Positions 39,642-48,506 are shown, counted from the stretch's first letter. The stretch: 64,000 nucleotides of DNA from Leptolyngbya sp. Cla-17 (GCF_016807185.1 NZ_JAEVYN010000001.1:2320161-2384160), one strand, 5' to 3'. Numbers and translations are program-made. The notes: generated by a model not told the origin, from the letters alone.

Positions 39642-40144
39642 GCTGAGGTCGCCCTTGAGGTTTGCTTAAAAGCAGATCGCTGTTCACTATCCTGCTGGCA
39701 ATTTTGAGGACGAGCAACCTTTAGCTTGGCTTTGAGCCGATAGCGGGTCATTTGGTAGACCGCGTGATACTCCGCTTCTACTCCCAAGGTTTCTGCCAAC
39801 CACTGTTGTACTGCTCCATAACTTTGAAAGCCGTGTCTCTGTCGTAACCGCTTTGCCAAAGCATCCTCTGCCCATTGGGGTATCACTCGCACTCCCCCCG
39901 GCGATTTCTTGATTTCTAGCATCGCCCCCACTCCTCCAGTGCGATACATCAATAGCCAGCTTTGCACCGTGTTTCGATGTTTCCCGACCGCTTTGGCAAT
40001 CGCACTAATGCTCGGCGCATTCTCTTGTTTCAACCAGTAGAGCACTTGCAATCGTTCTTTAGCGCTTGGCGTTTCGGCTTGCCGCAACTGTTGAGCTAAG
40101 TCATCCAAACTTTCTTTCACGTCTATTGACGTTACACCTGCCAT
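39635..40144 (-). CDS. IS630-B transposase, DNA-binding half (copy 3)
   Basis: 169 residues from ATG 40144 (MAGVTSIDVKESLDDL), matching the start used in copies 1 and 2. The helix-turn-helix reads SISAIAKAVGKHRNTVQSWL, and the linker YRLKAKLKVARPQ is kept. The frame extends upstream to 40159. Confidence 0.82.
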   Translation of the reverse strand: MAGVTSIDVKESLDDLAQQLRQAETPSAKERLQVLYWLKQENAPSISAIAKAVGKHRNTVQSWLLMYRTGGVGAMLEIKKSPGGVRVIPQWAEDALAKRLRQRHGFQSYGAVQQWLAETLGVEAEYHAVYQMTRYRLKAKLKVARPQNCQQDSEQRSAFKQTSRATSAC

Positions 40145-40486
40145 GACTAGACTCTCCAAACAACTCCGCTCAGTCTAGTCCATTTGCCGCTTACTCAATT
40201 TAAATTGGTATCAGAATGCCAACCAATAAAAGGGGCGATCGCTGTTGTGATTGCCAAACTTATGGTCAGTGAACCGCCTCATAAAAGTTTCAAATACGAT
40301 CAACTAACAGATTTCAACTCTGCGATCGCTTTCATCAACCAGTAAATATCTTCCGGGTTCCAAATGAGGAGTTGTGGATACGTTCCCGGATAGATGAAAT
40401 CACATCAGTGAGTCTATGGTTTAGTCCGTCTATGGATGCAGTTTGCTTGGTAACCCAGTTTTAGTGCCTCGACCTGCACCTTCTTT

Positions 40487-41290
40487 TTAGTCTTGAAGCT
40501 GTCTATTACTAAAAACTCCGTAGCGTGAAAAGGCGGGGGGTTTATAGAGACCCAGCTTTTGCTTGAGCAGCAACCAGAAAAATGGTAAATCTTCTACTAA
40601 ATATCGCTTCCAGAGCCGCTTAGGATCGGAATAAATGCGAAAAAGGGATTCTAGTCCAAATTTGCTCATCCACTTTGGTGCGCGTTGAATTGTGCCTGCT
40701 TCAAAGTCGATGGTCGCCCCGATCGCCAAAAAGATTTTGACATGGGTAAATTTATCTCGATACTTGTGAATCCATTTCTCTTGTTTGGGTGCGCCAACTC
40801 CAACCGCTAGAACAGTTGCTTTCGAGCGATTTACCATCTCGATTAGTTCAAAGCATTCTTGTTCGTTCTTCTCAAACCCGAATGAAGGAGAATGGGCACC
40901 GATGATGATCTCTCGACCAATTTTCTGGTTAATTTTGTTTTTTGCGCTATCGGCGACCCCTGCTTTGCCACCTAACAGAAAGATAGTGGTGGCATGATTA
41001 TGCCGATGAAACTTGCAAAACGCTGGAAATAGGTCGGAACCAGAAATCTTCTCTTTTAAGGGGGTTCCTAATAGAGAAGCGGAGTACATCAAAACTTGAC
41101 TGTCACACACTCGATAGTCTGCGTCTACATAGGTTGTAAAGAATTCTTTGTCGTGCTGCAATTTCATTAAATGATCAACATTGGGCGTAAACACAACCCC
41201 TTGCTTTAACTGCTCTAAAAGCTGATTGAGAGAAAGATTGTCAAAGGAGACATTTAGAATATAAACTTGCTCGTTTTGAATGGTAGACAT
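40487..41290 (-). CDS. WecG/TagA/CpsF family glycosyltransferase
   Basis: 267 residues, GT26-type. VFTPNVDHLMKLQHD is the acceptor-side motif with the conserved Asp, followed by CDSQVLMYSASLLGTPLKEKISGSDLF, a GGKAGVADSAKNKI segment, and AVGVGAPKQEKWIHKYR with the catalytic-region Gln-Glu-Lys. It adds a sugar (ManNAc or ManNAcA in model enzymes) to a lipid-linked precursor at the inner face of the membrane. It follows the GT2 gene by 84 bases and probably works in the same surface-polysaccharide pathway. The donor cannot be predicted. Confidence 0.9.
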   Translation of the reverse strand: MSTIQNEQVYILNVSFDNLSLNQLLEQLKQGVVFTPNVDHLMKLQHDKEFFTTYVDADYRVCDSQVLMYSASLLGTPLKEKISGSDLFPAFCKFHRHNHATTIFLLGGKAGVADSAKNKINQKIGREIIIGAHSPSFGFEKNEQECFELIEMVNRSKATVLAVGVGAPKQEKWIHKYRDKFTHVKIFLAIGATIDFEAGTIQRAPKWMSKFGLESLFRIYSDPKRLWKRYLVEDLPFFWLLLKQKLGLYKPPAFSRYGVFSNRQLQD

Positions 41291-41374
41291 AGCAGTTTGT
41301 GTGGTTGTATGGCGATCGCCGTTTGACTAAAATTTTAAGTGCCAGTCGTGACTAAGACTTGTAGGGTTTATTCA

Positions 41375-42388
41375 TCAAGCCAGATTTCCAGAACCCGCTG
41401 CGTTGTATTCAATCAACCGGGACGGCTTTTTGAACACCTTGCCCCAATAGAATCGGAGTAACCCTTGAGCTTGGGGAAATTTTGCCAATGTACAAGACAG
41501 AGCAAATAAACGAGCATCCGGTTTGGAGTACTTTGACCGACGGGCATACTGATAAACTCGATAAGTCATTAGTCCATAGCCAGCGAGTAGCAACAAACTC
41601 AGCCCTTTTGTAACCCAAGCCGTCGAAAGGATGAGTAATGGAATTCCAATTCCCCAGAGTTGAATGCTGCGGGTTTCTTTCACCCAATGTTTTTCTGGAG
41701 GTGCGCCATGGAGCCATGAACCCTCCACATAGGCGTGTCCTGCTCGCACAGCACGCTTCCACCATTGCCCAAAATGAGTTATTTGAGCATCATGCAGGGT
41801 CATTTCGCAGTCGATCCGCAAGATCTTACCGCCGTTTTGCCGGAGGCGTACACACATTTCGGGTTCTTCGCCAGCAATCAGGTTAGGGTTATATCCACCC
41901 ACGGCTTGCAGCGCAGAGACGCGCATCAAGGCATCTCCACCACAGGCTTTAGCCTCTCCAATTGGGGTTTCCCATTCGATGTCACATAGACGGTTATAAA
42001 TAGAGGCATTGGGAAAGCGTTCGCGTCGCCGTCCACAGACAACAGCGACTTCGGGATGAACTTCTAAGGCTTGTTTGGCATGACTGAGCCAAGTTGAAGC
42101 AATCTCACAGTCTCCGTCCACGAATTGAACATACTGGATGTGAGGTTCAAGTTCTGTCAGCCGCGCAAGCCCAGCATTACGAGCACGAGCGGCGGTAAAA
42201 GGGATAGATAGATTCAGTTCAACGACTTCGACTCCGAGTGATCGCGCCATTTCAACGCTGCCATCAGTAGAACCTGAATCGACATATACCATCTGGTCTA
42301 CATTGCCCAGGACTGACTGTAAACACTGACGCAGGCGATCGCCCTCATTGCGTCCAATGGCAACTAATCCAATCTGGCTCAAGCTCAA
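41375..42388 (-). CDS. Family 2 glycosyltransferase
   Basis: 337 residues. The GT-A fold starts GLVAIGRNEGDRLRQCL and VYVDSGSTDGSVEMARSLG. The metal-binding region FVDGDCEIASTWL follows, and GGDALMRVSALQAVGGYNPNLIAGEEPEMCVRLR completes the GT2 signature. Two hydrophobic segments near residues 245-285 suggest membrane association. The nucleotide sugar is unknown. Upstream partner of the WecG/TagA-like gene. Confidence 0.9.
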   Translation of the reverse strand: MSLSQIGLVAIGRNEGDRLRQCLQSVLGNVDQMVYVDSGSTDGSVEMARSLGVEVVELNLSIPFTAARARNAGLARLTELEPHIQYVQFVDGDCEIASTWLSHAKQALEVHPEVAVVCGRRRERFPNASIYNRLCDIEWETPIGEAKACGGDALMRVSALQAVGGYNPNLIAGEEPEMCVRLRQNGGKILRIDCEMTLHDAQITHFGQWWKRAVRAGHAYVEGSWLHGAPPEKHWVKETRSIQLWGIGIPLLILSTAWVTKGLSLLLLAGYGLMTYRVYQYARRSKYSKPDARLFALSCTLAKFPQAQGLLRFYWGKVFKKPSRLIEYNAAGSGNLA

Positions 42389-42542
42389 CCTCCCTAGAAG
42401 ATAACGTCGTATATAGTATTCCCCCGTTTCCTGTTAAGTTGCAGACTTTTTTAAGTTACTTTAAGTTCTTAATGAAGTTGTGAAGCTTACATCAAGCAAA
42501 ATGCTGAAGTCCGGCTTGCGATCAAGTCGGAAAGCGGAAGAG

Positions 42543-43517
42543 CTAGATGCTCATCTCCAGCATTCGCTGAATGGGTTGAAGTGCAGCCGTTTGAATCTCC
42601 TGAGACAGGGTAATTTCGGGAGTCCGATTTTTCATACACAGATACAGCTTTTCTAATGTGTTTAAACGCATGTGAGGGCACTCGTTGCAAGCGCAGTTGT
42701 TGATCGGTGGTGCAGGAATGAATTTTTTAGCGGGTTCGGCTTTTTGCATCTGGTGAATGATGCCGGGTTCTGTTGCCACAATAAATTCGGTGCTAGAACT
42801 TTGCTGCACATAGTTGAGCAAAGCCGTTGTTGAGCCGATGTAGCTGGCATGACGTAAAACAGCGGGTTCACATTCGGGATGGGCGATCGCTTCGGCGGCG
42901 GGATGTTGCACCTTGAGCTGCACTATCTTTTTTTCTGAAAAAGTTTCATGCACCATACAGCTTCCTTGCCACAACACCATCTCTCGTCCCGTTTGCTTCA
43001 TCACATATTTACCCAGGTTGCGATCGGGCGCGAAGATAATCGGTTGCTCCTTGGGCAACTGACGAACAATCGATACGGCGTTGGAACTCGTGCAGATAAT
43101 GTCACTCAGAGCTTTAATCTCTGCTGTGCAGTTTATGTAAGAAATTACCAAATGTCCGGGGTGAGCAGCTTTAAACTGAGCAAATTCTGCGGGTGGGCAA
43201 CTATCGGCAAGCGAACAGCCGGCATCCAAATCGGGCAGCAACACCAGCTTATGCGGATTCAAAATTTTTGCAGTTTCTGCCATGAAATGGACCCCAGCAA
43301 AAACGATGACTTCTGCATTGGTGTCGGCAGCTTGCCGCGAAAGACCTAGAGAATCGCCAATGTAATCGGCAATATCTTGAATATCCGGATCTTGATAATA
43401 GTGCGCCAAAATAACGGCGTTGAGTTCTTGCTTTAGGGCAGTGATTGCGGCAAACAGATCGCGGGGTAAAGAATCGGTTGCTTGAGAGTCAAACTTGGGT
43501 CGAGTTGTTGCGAACAC
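42543..43517 (-). CDS. nadA: Quinolinate synthase A
   Basis: 324 residues from GTG 43517. Condenses iminoaspartate with dihydroxyacetone phosphate to quinolinate in NAD synthesis, using a 4Fe-4S cluster. [46 protein letters not shown] and [17 protein letters not shown] are family hallmarks. The frame extends to an ATG at 43622, but that would place a perfect TATAAT inside the coding region. GTG 43517 has AGGTG 8 bases upstream and gives the normal length. It is regulated, I infer, by a palindrome over the -10 box. Confidence 0.95.
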   Translation of the reverse strand: MFATTRPKFDSQATDSLPRDLFAAITALKQELNAVILAHYYQDPDIQDIADYIGDSLGLSRQAADTNAEVIVFAGVHFMAETAKILNPHKLVLLPDLDAGCSLADSCPPAEFAQFKAAHPGHLVISYINCTAEIKALSDIICTSSNAVSIVRQLPKEQPIIFAPDRNLGKYVMKQTGREMVLWQGSCMVHETFSEKKIVQLKVQHPAAEAIAHPECEPAVLRHASYIGSTTALLNYVQQSSSTEFIVATEPGIIHQMQKAEPAKKFIPAPPINNCACNECPHMRLNTLEKLYLCMKNRTPEITLSQEIQTAALQPIQRMLEMSI

Positions 43518-43531
43518 AGAAATAGCACCTA

Positions 43532-43568
43532 TTGGTAAGACTCCATCAATTATAGTATTTCTTACCAA
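43532..43568 (-). promoter_or_regulatory. nadA promoter with palindromic operator
   Basis: TATAAT on the minus strand at 43549-43554. It is framed by perfect 8-base inverted arms, TTGGTAAG (43532-43539) and CTTACCAA (43561-43568). A regulator binding here would cover the -10 box. The ribosome site AGGTG is at 43526-43530. Confidence 0.6.
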
Positions 43569-43707
43569 AACTGGGCGGATTAGGCAATTCTTGCTGATGC
43601 CCAGCACCGCCACTTTTTCCAATCTGTTGGACTCGCAATCAGATTGGTCTATTGGTGCGGTTTATTGGTGCGATCGCCCAAGGGAGCACTGAAACACTGT
43701 TGGCACC

Positions 43708-44424
43708 TTAAATCAGAATCTTGACTGTACCTGTATCCAGGTCATAGCGACCTCCCACGATCTTTAGATCGCCTGATCGTAGCCGTTCGGTTAAAACGGG
43801 AGATCGCTTTAACTGTTCGATTTGATAGTGCACGTTTGCGATCACTGCATTATCCACAGCATCACCTGACAAACCCTTTACCTTAGCCACAGCCGGTAAA
43901 ATTGCCTCTACAAAGCTACCAATTTCACCGGGTAGCGTCACATTATTGTTAACGGCAGCAGTCACGGCTCCGCAGCGCTCGTGACCTAATACCATCACCA
44001 CGGGCGTACCCAACAGGGCAACTGCATATTCAATGCTACCAATCGTTTCTGGTGTCGCAATATTTCCCGCAACGCGAATATCAAAAATGTCGCCGATGCC
44101 TTGGTCAAATAAAAGCTCGACGGGCACCCGCGAATCGGCACAGGTTAAAACAGTAGCAAAGGGATGCTGCGTTTGAGCAAGCTCCTGCATTCGTGCGTGA
44201 GATTGATGAGGATATTGTGGCTGATGTCGAGTAAACCGTTGATTGCCTTCGAGTAACTTTTGCAAGGCGGCATCTGGCTTAGACAGAGTGTCGGTTGGCA
44301 ATTCAGCCGCTTGCACCGGCTTGGTCCGCCAACATAGATTGCTAGCGATCGCCAGCATTACAGCTTCCGTAGCGCCTAATTTTAAGAAGTGACGGCGATC
44401 GATAAATTGTTCTTGAATATTCAT
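43708..44424 (-). CDS. Exported beta-class carbonic anhydrase
   Basis: 238 residues from ATG 44424. The N-terminus DRRHFLKLGATEAVML has a twin-arginine-like pair before a hydrophobic stretch, and AVQAA-type cleavage is plausible near residue 40, so it should act in the periplasm. Zinc and active-site residues are Cys95, Asp97 and Arg99 (CADSR) and His148, Cys151 (GHERCGA). It interconverts CO2 and bicarbonate. It is third after sbtA-like and sbtB-like genes, fitting a role in bicarbonate supply (EcaB-like). Confidence 0.9.
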   Translation of the reverse strand: MNIQEQFIDRRHFLKLGATEAVMLAIASNLCWRTKPVQAAELPTDTLSKPDAALQKLLEGNQRFTRHQPQYPHQSHARMQELAQTQHPFATVLTCADSRVPVELLFDQGIGDIFDIRVAGNIATPETIGSIEYAVALLGTPVVMVLGHERCGAVTAAVNNNVTLPGEIGSFVEAILPAVAKVKGLSGDAVDNAVIANVHYQIEQLKRSPVLTERLRSGDLKIVGGRYDLDTGTVKILI

Positions 44425-44469
44425 ATCTTTTTTATCTAGAAATGTTTTAGAAAATACCCTCACCCCCAG

Positions 44470-44580
44470 CCCCTTTCTCAATGGGAGAGGGGTGCAAAAT
44501 ATTGCATCTTTTTCTTTCACACGAAAGAGCTTTTAAGCATTTCCGGTTCCCTTCCCTATTGGAAGCTGGAGGGAGGGATA
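44470..44580 (-). terminator. Hairpins between sbtB-like and carbonic anhydrase genes
   Basis: CCCCTTTCTC (44470-44479) pairs with GGGAGAGGGG (44483-44492). A second pairing, CCCTTCCC with GGGAGGG (about 44551-44578), follows. They could attenuate or process the transcript between sbtB and the anhydrase. Confidence 0.45.
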
Positions 44581-44604
44581 TTCCAAGTTAATTTAATCTC
44601 GCTT

Positions 44605-44916
44605 CTACAGAGAGGCAACACATCTCATAGAGCGAATCTCCATGACTTCTGAGATATAACAAGTCCCCCCAAACTTGTTGAGTAGGGGAGTGATATTTTC
44701 CACTACAGATTTAATCAGATCGGGCATACAGAACGCGATGATATAGACATTGTCTAACATTGTCATATCAAGATCTTCGTTCCCTTCGCGCAAGCCTTTT
44801 CCGGCAACGTTGCGAATCACCACATGACCGTGAACACCTGCTTTATCCAAACTATCCAAAATTTTGCCAAGCTCGAATGAGTTAGCAATAATTTCAATTC
44901 TTTTAACGGTGTGCAT
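44605..44916 (-). CDS. SbtB-like PII-family regulator
   Basis: 103 residues from ATG 44916, which follows GGAGATGAT and lies 4 bases after the sbtA-like stop codon. PII-like ferredoxin fold: VKRIEIIANSFELGKILDSLDKAGVHGHVV, then RNVAGKGLREGNEDLDM in the T-loop region, and FGGTCYISEVMEI. Known SbtB proteins bind cyclic and adenine nucleotides and control SbtA. Unlike the Synechocystis type, this one has no C-terminal CGPEGC-like redox loop; it ends RCVASL. Translationally coupled to the permease. Confidence 0.85.
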   Translation of the reverse strand: MHTVKRIEIIANSFELGKILDSLDKAGVHGHVVIRNVAGKGLREGNEDLDMTMLDNVYIIAFCMPDLIKSVVENITPLLNKFGGTCYISEVMEIRSMRCVASL

Positions 44917-44920
44917 ACTA

Positions 44921-45889
44921 TCATCTCCAGAACCGATCAATGACGTATAGATAAAGCGGAATGCCAACGGTAATATTGAATGGAAACGTGACGGCTAAAG
45001 CAGTCGAAACGTAGAGACTAGGGTTTGCTTCAGGAACCGTCAGCCGCATTGCTGCAGGAACGGCAATATAAGAAGCACTGGCGCACAACACTGCAAATAA
45101 CAGTGCATTTCCCTGAGACATGTCAATCAATTTGGCGATCGCAATGCCTATTGCAGCATTGAGTATAGGAATCAGTATGGCAAATGAGATGAGAAATAAT
45201 CCGGTTTTTTGCAAGTCTTTAATTCTTCGAGCGGCGACAAGTCCCATATCTAGCAAGAAAAAGGTAAGCAGCCCGTAGAACAGTCCTTGAGCAAAGGGTT
45301 CCATTACCTTCCAGCCGTGTTCGCCGCTTAAAACTCCAATGAGCAGGCTACCTATGAGTAGAAAAACGGAACTGTTCAAAAATGCATCTCGCAACACTTC
45401 AGACCAGGCAAATTCTCGTTTCTCGTCGGCTGTAAAAAGATTCACTAAGATCAAACCGACAATAATGGCTGGTGATTCCATTAACGCTAGCGCGGCGACC
45501 ATGTAGCCATCAAATGCAATTCCCAACTCGGTTAGGAACGAACTTGCCGTGATGAAGGTGACTGCACTAATGGAACCATAAGTAGCAGCGATCGCGGCAG
45601 CGTCGTAATGATCGAGCTTCAACCTCAAAATAAAGAAGGTGTAGACTGGCACAAAACATGCCATCAGGATTGCGGCAGCAAGCGCAAAAATAACTTCCTG
45701 TGTAATTCCGCTTTTGATTAGTTCGACTCCGCCCTTGAATCCGATCGCAAATAGCAGGTACAACGAGAGAATTTTAGGGACTGGCGGAGGAATTTCTAAA
45801 TCTGACTTGACGAGAACAGCCGTCACTCCTAAAAAGAAAAACAGGATAGGCGGATTGAGGATGCTGGAGACGATCAAGCTGCCATTCAT
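44921..45889 (-). CDS. SbtA-like sodium-dependent bicarbonate permease
   Basis: 322 residues with about ten hydrophobic segments. ATG 45889 has a perfect AGGAGG 7 bases upstream; the frame extends further, but only into sequence without conservation. The inverted-repeat layout shows in LFAIGFKGGVELIKSG, the ATYGSISAVTFITASSF region, ALMESPAIIVGLILV and ASASYIAVPAAMRLTVPEANPS, matching the SbtA (DUF897) family. It would import bicarbonate with sodium. It is a divergent member, shorter than Synechocystis SbtA, which has a longer cytosolic loop. An IS4 element ends 61 bases upstream. Confidence 0.85.
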   Translation of the reverse strand: MNGSLIVSSILNPPILFFFLGVTAVLVKSDLEIPPPVPKILSLYLLFAIGFKGGVELIKSGITQEVIFALAAAILMACFVPVYTFFILRLKLDHYDAAAIAATYGSISAVTFITASSFLTELGIAFDGYMVAALALMESPAIIVGLILVNLFTADEKREFAWSEVLRDAFLNSSVFLLIGSLLIGVLSGEHGWKVMEPFAQGLFYGLLTFFLLDMGLVAARRIKDLQKTGLFLISFAILIPILNAAIGIAIAKLIDMSQGNALLFAVLCASASYIAVPAAMRLTVPEANPSLYVSTALAVTFPFNITVGIPLYLYVIDRFWR

Positions 45890-45950
45890 ACCCATCCCTC
45901 CTGATGCAAATAAATCCAAGTATTCAAAAAACGTTGCATGTAAAAAATTG

Positions 45951-47092
45951 CTCAGTACGGGACAAAAAGCTTGAAAGGATGAGCAGGGTAGGGTTTCATC
46001 AGAATTACCACACTCTGGAGAAACCCTATGAGCCAATATAGCGAATTAAAGCGAGTCCTCCAAGAACAATTGAACTGGCACGGAGCGAGGATTTCATTTC
46101 TGGCATTGTTCTTGTTAGCCTTGCTGAAAGTCAAGACAGTGAACTTGAGCGAACTGTGTGTAGGCTTTGGTGGTAGGGCATTGCCCGAATCGAGCTACAA
46201 GCGATTGCAGCGATTTTTCCGAGGGTTTGCGCTCGACGAAGCTCAACTGGCTAGCGTCGTGGTGAGTTGGATGCAGATTCCGGAGGACTGGGTGTTGAGC
46301 CTGGATCGCACCACCTGGAAATTTGGCACTCAGTGGTACAACATTTTGACTTTGGGCATAGTTCATGAAGGAGTTGCCTTCCCGGTACTGTGGTGGCTGT
46401 TGGACAAGCGGGGGAATTCCAACAGTGACGAGCGGATGCGGTTAATGGAGACCTTTGCCAAACGGTTCCCCACCGCTAGAGTGAACTACTTGTGTGCCGA
46501 CCGCGAGTTCATTGGGCAAGCCTGGGTGCGCTATCTTCTACTCGAACCTACCCTCGCCTTTCGCTTACGGATTCGCAGCAGTGACCAGATTGAGCATGAT
46601 GGCAGGGTGCTGGCGGCGCGAGTCGTCTTTGCCCATCTGCAACCCGGTCAATCCCAACAACTCACAGGCACCTGCCGAGTCTGGGGCTACCCAGTTGCCG
46701 TTGAAGCGCTACGACTTGATGATGGGGAGTTACTCGTGGTGATTGCTCCCCTCAAGGCGCAAGATTTGGTCAAAGACTATGCCTTGCGCTGGGGAATTGA
46801 AACGCTGTTTGGTATTTTCAAAACTCGCGGGTTCTGTCTGGAATCGACGCACTTTACCGATGATGAACGGTTGAGTAAATTGTTTGCCTTGTTGACTTTA
46901 GCTTTATGTTGGGCGATGCGAACCGGGTTATGGTTGCATCAATGGCAGCCCATTAAGATTAAAAAACACGGTCGTCGCGCCAAAAGTCTGTTTCGCTTAG
47001 GGTTCGATTATTTGCGCCATTTGGTACTCAATCCATCCTTGTCCAATGAGTCCGACTTTGTGCAATCCCTACAACTTTTGTCCTGTACTTAG
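45951..47092 (+). mobile_element. IS4-family insertion sequence, complete
   Basis: 1142 bp. Terminal repeats: CTCAGTACGGGACAAAA reading in from 45951, and CTAAGTACAGGACAAAA reading in from 47092. A perfect 9-base target duplication, AAAAAATTG, flanks it (45942-45950 and 47093-47101). It sits 61 bases upstream of the sbtA-like ATG and is transcribed away from it. Identity of both duplications suggests a recent insertion. Confidence 0.93.
46028..47092 (+). CDS. IS4-family transposase
   Basis: 354 residues, single frame. The DDE core shows as LSLDRTTWKFG (first Asp), YLCADREFIG (second Asp) and the YREK signature YALRWGIETLFGIFK, with the catalytic Glu. The stop codon TAG is formed by the terminal repeat itself. 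It lies between sbtA-like and IS630-B copy 2. No damage seen, so probably active. Confidence 0.92.
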   Translation: MSQYSELKRVLQEQLNWHGARISFLALFLLALLKVKTVNLSELCVGFGGRALPESSYKRLQRFFRGFALDEAQLASVVVSWMQIPEDWVLSLDRTTWKFGTQWYNILTLGIVHEGVAFPVLWWLLDKRGNSNSDERMRLMETFAKRFPTARVNYLCADREFIGQAWVRYLLLEPTLAFRLRIRSSDQIEHDGRVLAARVVFAHLQPGQSQQLTGTCRVWGYPVAVEALRLDDGELLVVIAPLKAQDLVKDYALRWGIETLFGIFKTRGFCLESTHFTDDERLSKLFALLTLALCWAMRTGLWLHQWQPIKIKKHGRRAKSLFRLGFDYLRHLVLNPSLSNESDFVQSLQLLSCT

Positions 47093-47172
47093 AAAAAATT
47101 GACCTAACCAATGACTCATGATGTATCGCGGATGGTCACCTGATGTCAATGTAAATGGGTTGTTATACCAAT

Positions 47173-47742
47173 TTAAATGGTTTCAATGACAGATAGTGCA
47201 TTGAGGATAAAGGGGTAGCCCGTGAGAGAAGCAATCACTTGAGGGGTTAACTGGGATAAGAGTTGATCTACTCTGGATTGCAGTTGGTCAAGCGTTTTGA
47301 ACGAAACCCACTTGAGATCCGCCTTGAGATATTCCCATAGCCTCTCAATTGGATTTAACTCCGGACAGTAAGGCGGTTGGAACACCAGGATAATGTTCTG
47401 TGGCACAATCAACGCTTTGCCTTTGTGGAACCGTCCGTTATCCACTTGCAGGATATTGAGACTATCGGGGTAAGCCTTGGAGAACTCATCCAAGAAGCAT
47501 TGGTAGCACTCGGTATCGACATGGGAGAACTGCCAGAAAAAGGATTCTCCGGTGGCAGGTTCCACAGCGCCATAGAGCCAGAATGCTTTGAACACCCGTT
47601 GCCATGAGCCAATGGGTTTCACTCCAAAGGCTGTAATCAAACGCCCGATAATGGTATGCAGCCCAAAGCGGCTCTCATCCCCAGCAAAATAGCGAATAGG
47701 TCGTTTATCCTGGCGCACTTGCCGAGCGTATTGGCTCAACAA
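47173..47742 (-). CDS. IS630-B transposase, catalytic half (copy 2)
   Basis: 189 residues, the same protein as in copy 1: DESRFG, LQVDNGRFHKG and NPIERLWEYLK supply the triad. It overlaps the upstream half by 7 bases. Same comments as for copy 1. Confidence 0.85.
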   Translation of the reverse strand: MLSQYARQVRQDKRPIRYFAGDESRFGLHTIIGRLITAFGVKPIGSWQRVFKAFWLYGAVEPATGESFFWQFSHVDTECYQCFLDEFSKAYPDSLNILQVDNGRFHKGKALIVPQNIILVFQPPYCPELNPIERLWEYLKADLKWVSFKTLDQLQSRVDQLLSQLTPQVIASLTGYPFILNALSVIETI

Positions 47743-48251
47743 ATCGAGGTCGTCTGCAAGGTTTGCTTAAATGCCTCTCGTTGTGCTCGGTTCTGCTTGA
47801 GGTGTTGGGGACGAGCCACTTTTAGCTTGGCTTTGAGCCGATAACGGGTCATCTGGTAGACCGCATGATACTGGGCTTCTATTCCTAAACTCTCCAAGAG
47901 CCACTGCTGCACCTCCCCATAGCTGTCAAACCCATTGTCCGGTTCCTGCAATCGCTTTGCTAAGGCAACTTCTGCCCACATTGGAATCATCCGGTTGCCT
48001 CCTCCTGGCGTTGGCTTGACCACCAGCAATGCCTCTAATCCTTGTGCTCGATACAGCGCTAACCACTTTTGCACCGTGCCTCGATGCCTGCCAATTGCAA
48101 CCGCGATCTGGCTGATGCTCGGTGCTTGCGCTCGTTTGAGCCAGTACAACACTTGCAATCGTTCTTTAACTATCGGCTGTTCAACCGTTCGCAAGCGGGT
48201 GCCTAACTCCTCGAGACTTTCTTTAATTACGATTGCGCTGACACCAGCCAT
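47736..48251 (-). CDS. IS630-B transposase, DNA-binding half (copy 2)
   Basis: 171 residues, the same protein as in copy 1, with helix-turn-helix SISQIAVAIGRHRGTVQKWL. It precedes the catalytic half in the same element. Confidence 0.85.
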   Translation of the reverse strand: MAGVSAIVIKESLEELGTRLRTVEQPIVKERLQVLYWLKRAQAPSISQIAVAIGRHRGTVQKWLALYRAQGLEALLVVKPTPGGGNRMIPMWAEVALAKRLQEPDNGFDSYGEVQQWLLESLGIEAQYHAVYQMTRYRLKAKLKVARPQHLKQNRAQREAFKQTLQTTSIC

Positions 48252-48506
48252 GATTAGACTCTCACCTCTACATTCCTCAGTTTATCTGATCTGTAACTAC
48301 TCCAATTTAATTTGGTATAACATACCAATGCAGTTTCATTGCTGGGATCTCGAATGCGATCGCTCCCAACAAATTAAAATACTCCCTTGGATCTTCTTGC
48401 AATTACCCCATCGGGGGTATGTAAAGTTTTGTGCGATTGTGGATAATTAAGAAACATTAAAGATATAAGTCTCATCTTTTATCAAGAAAAAACCTTGGAG
48501 GTTTCA

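Larger units (their letters stand above)
39067..40208 (-). mobile_element. IS630-family insertion sequence, type B, diverged copy 3
   Basis: 1142 bp, with terminal repeats CCAATTTAAACAG reading in from 39067 and CCAATTTAAATTGAG reading in from 40208, and TA duplications at 39065-39066 and 40209-40210. Same two-frame layout as copies 1 and 2, but with many substitutions in both frames, so an older or separately acquired relative. Confidence 0.9.
47168..48315 (-). mobile_element. IS630-family insertion sequence, type B, copy 2
   Basis: 1148 bp with the same ends and frames as copy 1. TA duplications lie at 47166-47167 and 48316-48317. It sits only 66 bases from the IS4 right duplication, so two elements landed in the same sbtA-gcvT gap. 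Confidence 0.92.

Noticed and set aside
40300..40400. Open minus-strand stretch reading DFIYPGTYPQLLIWNPED
   Set aside because: Protein-like in composition but only about 35 codons, with no start codon and an upstream stop. At most a fragment of a decayed gene beside the IS630 insertion.
43517..43622. ATG 43622 as the nadA start
   Set aside because: It would put a perfect TATAAT and flanking palindrome inside the coding region and add a poorly conserved extension; GTG 43517 has a ribosome site and gives the usual length.
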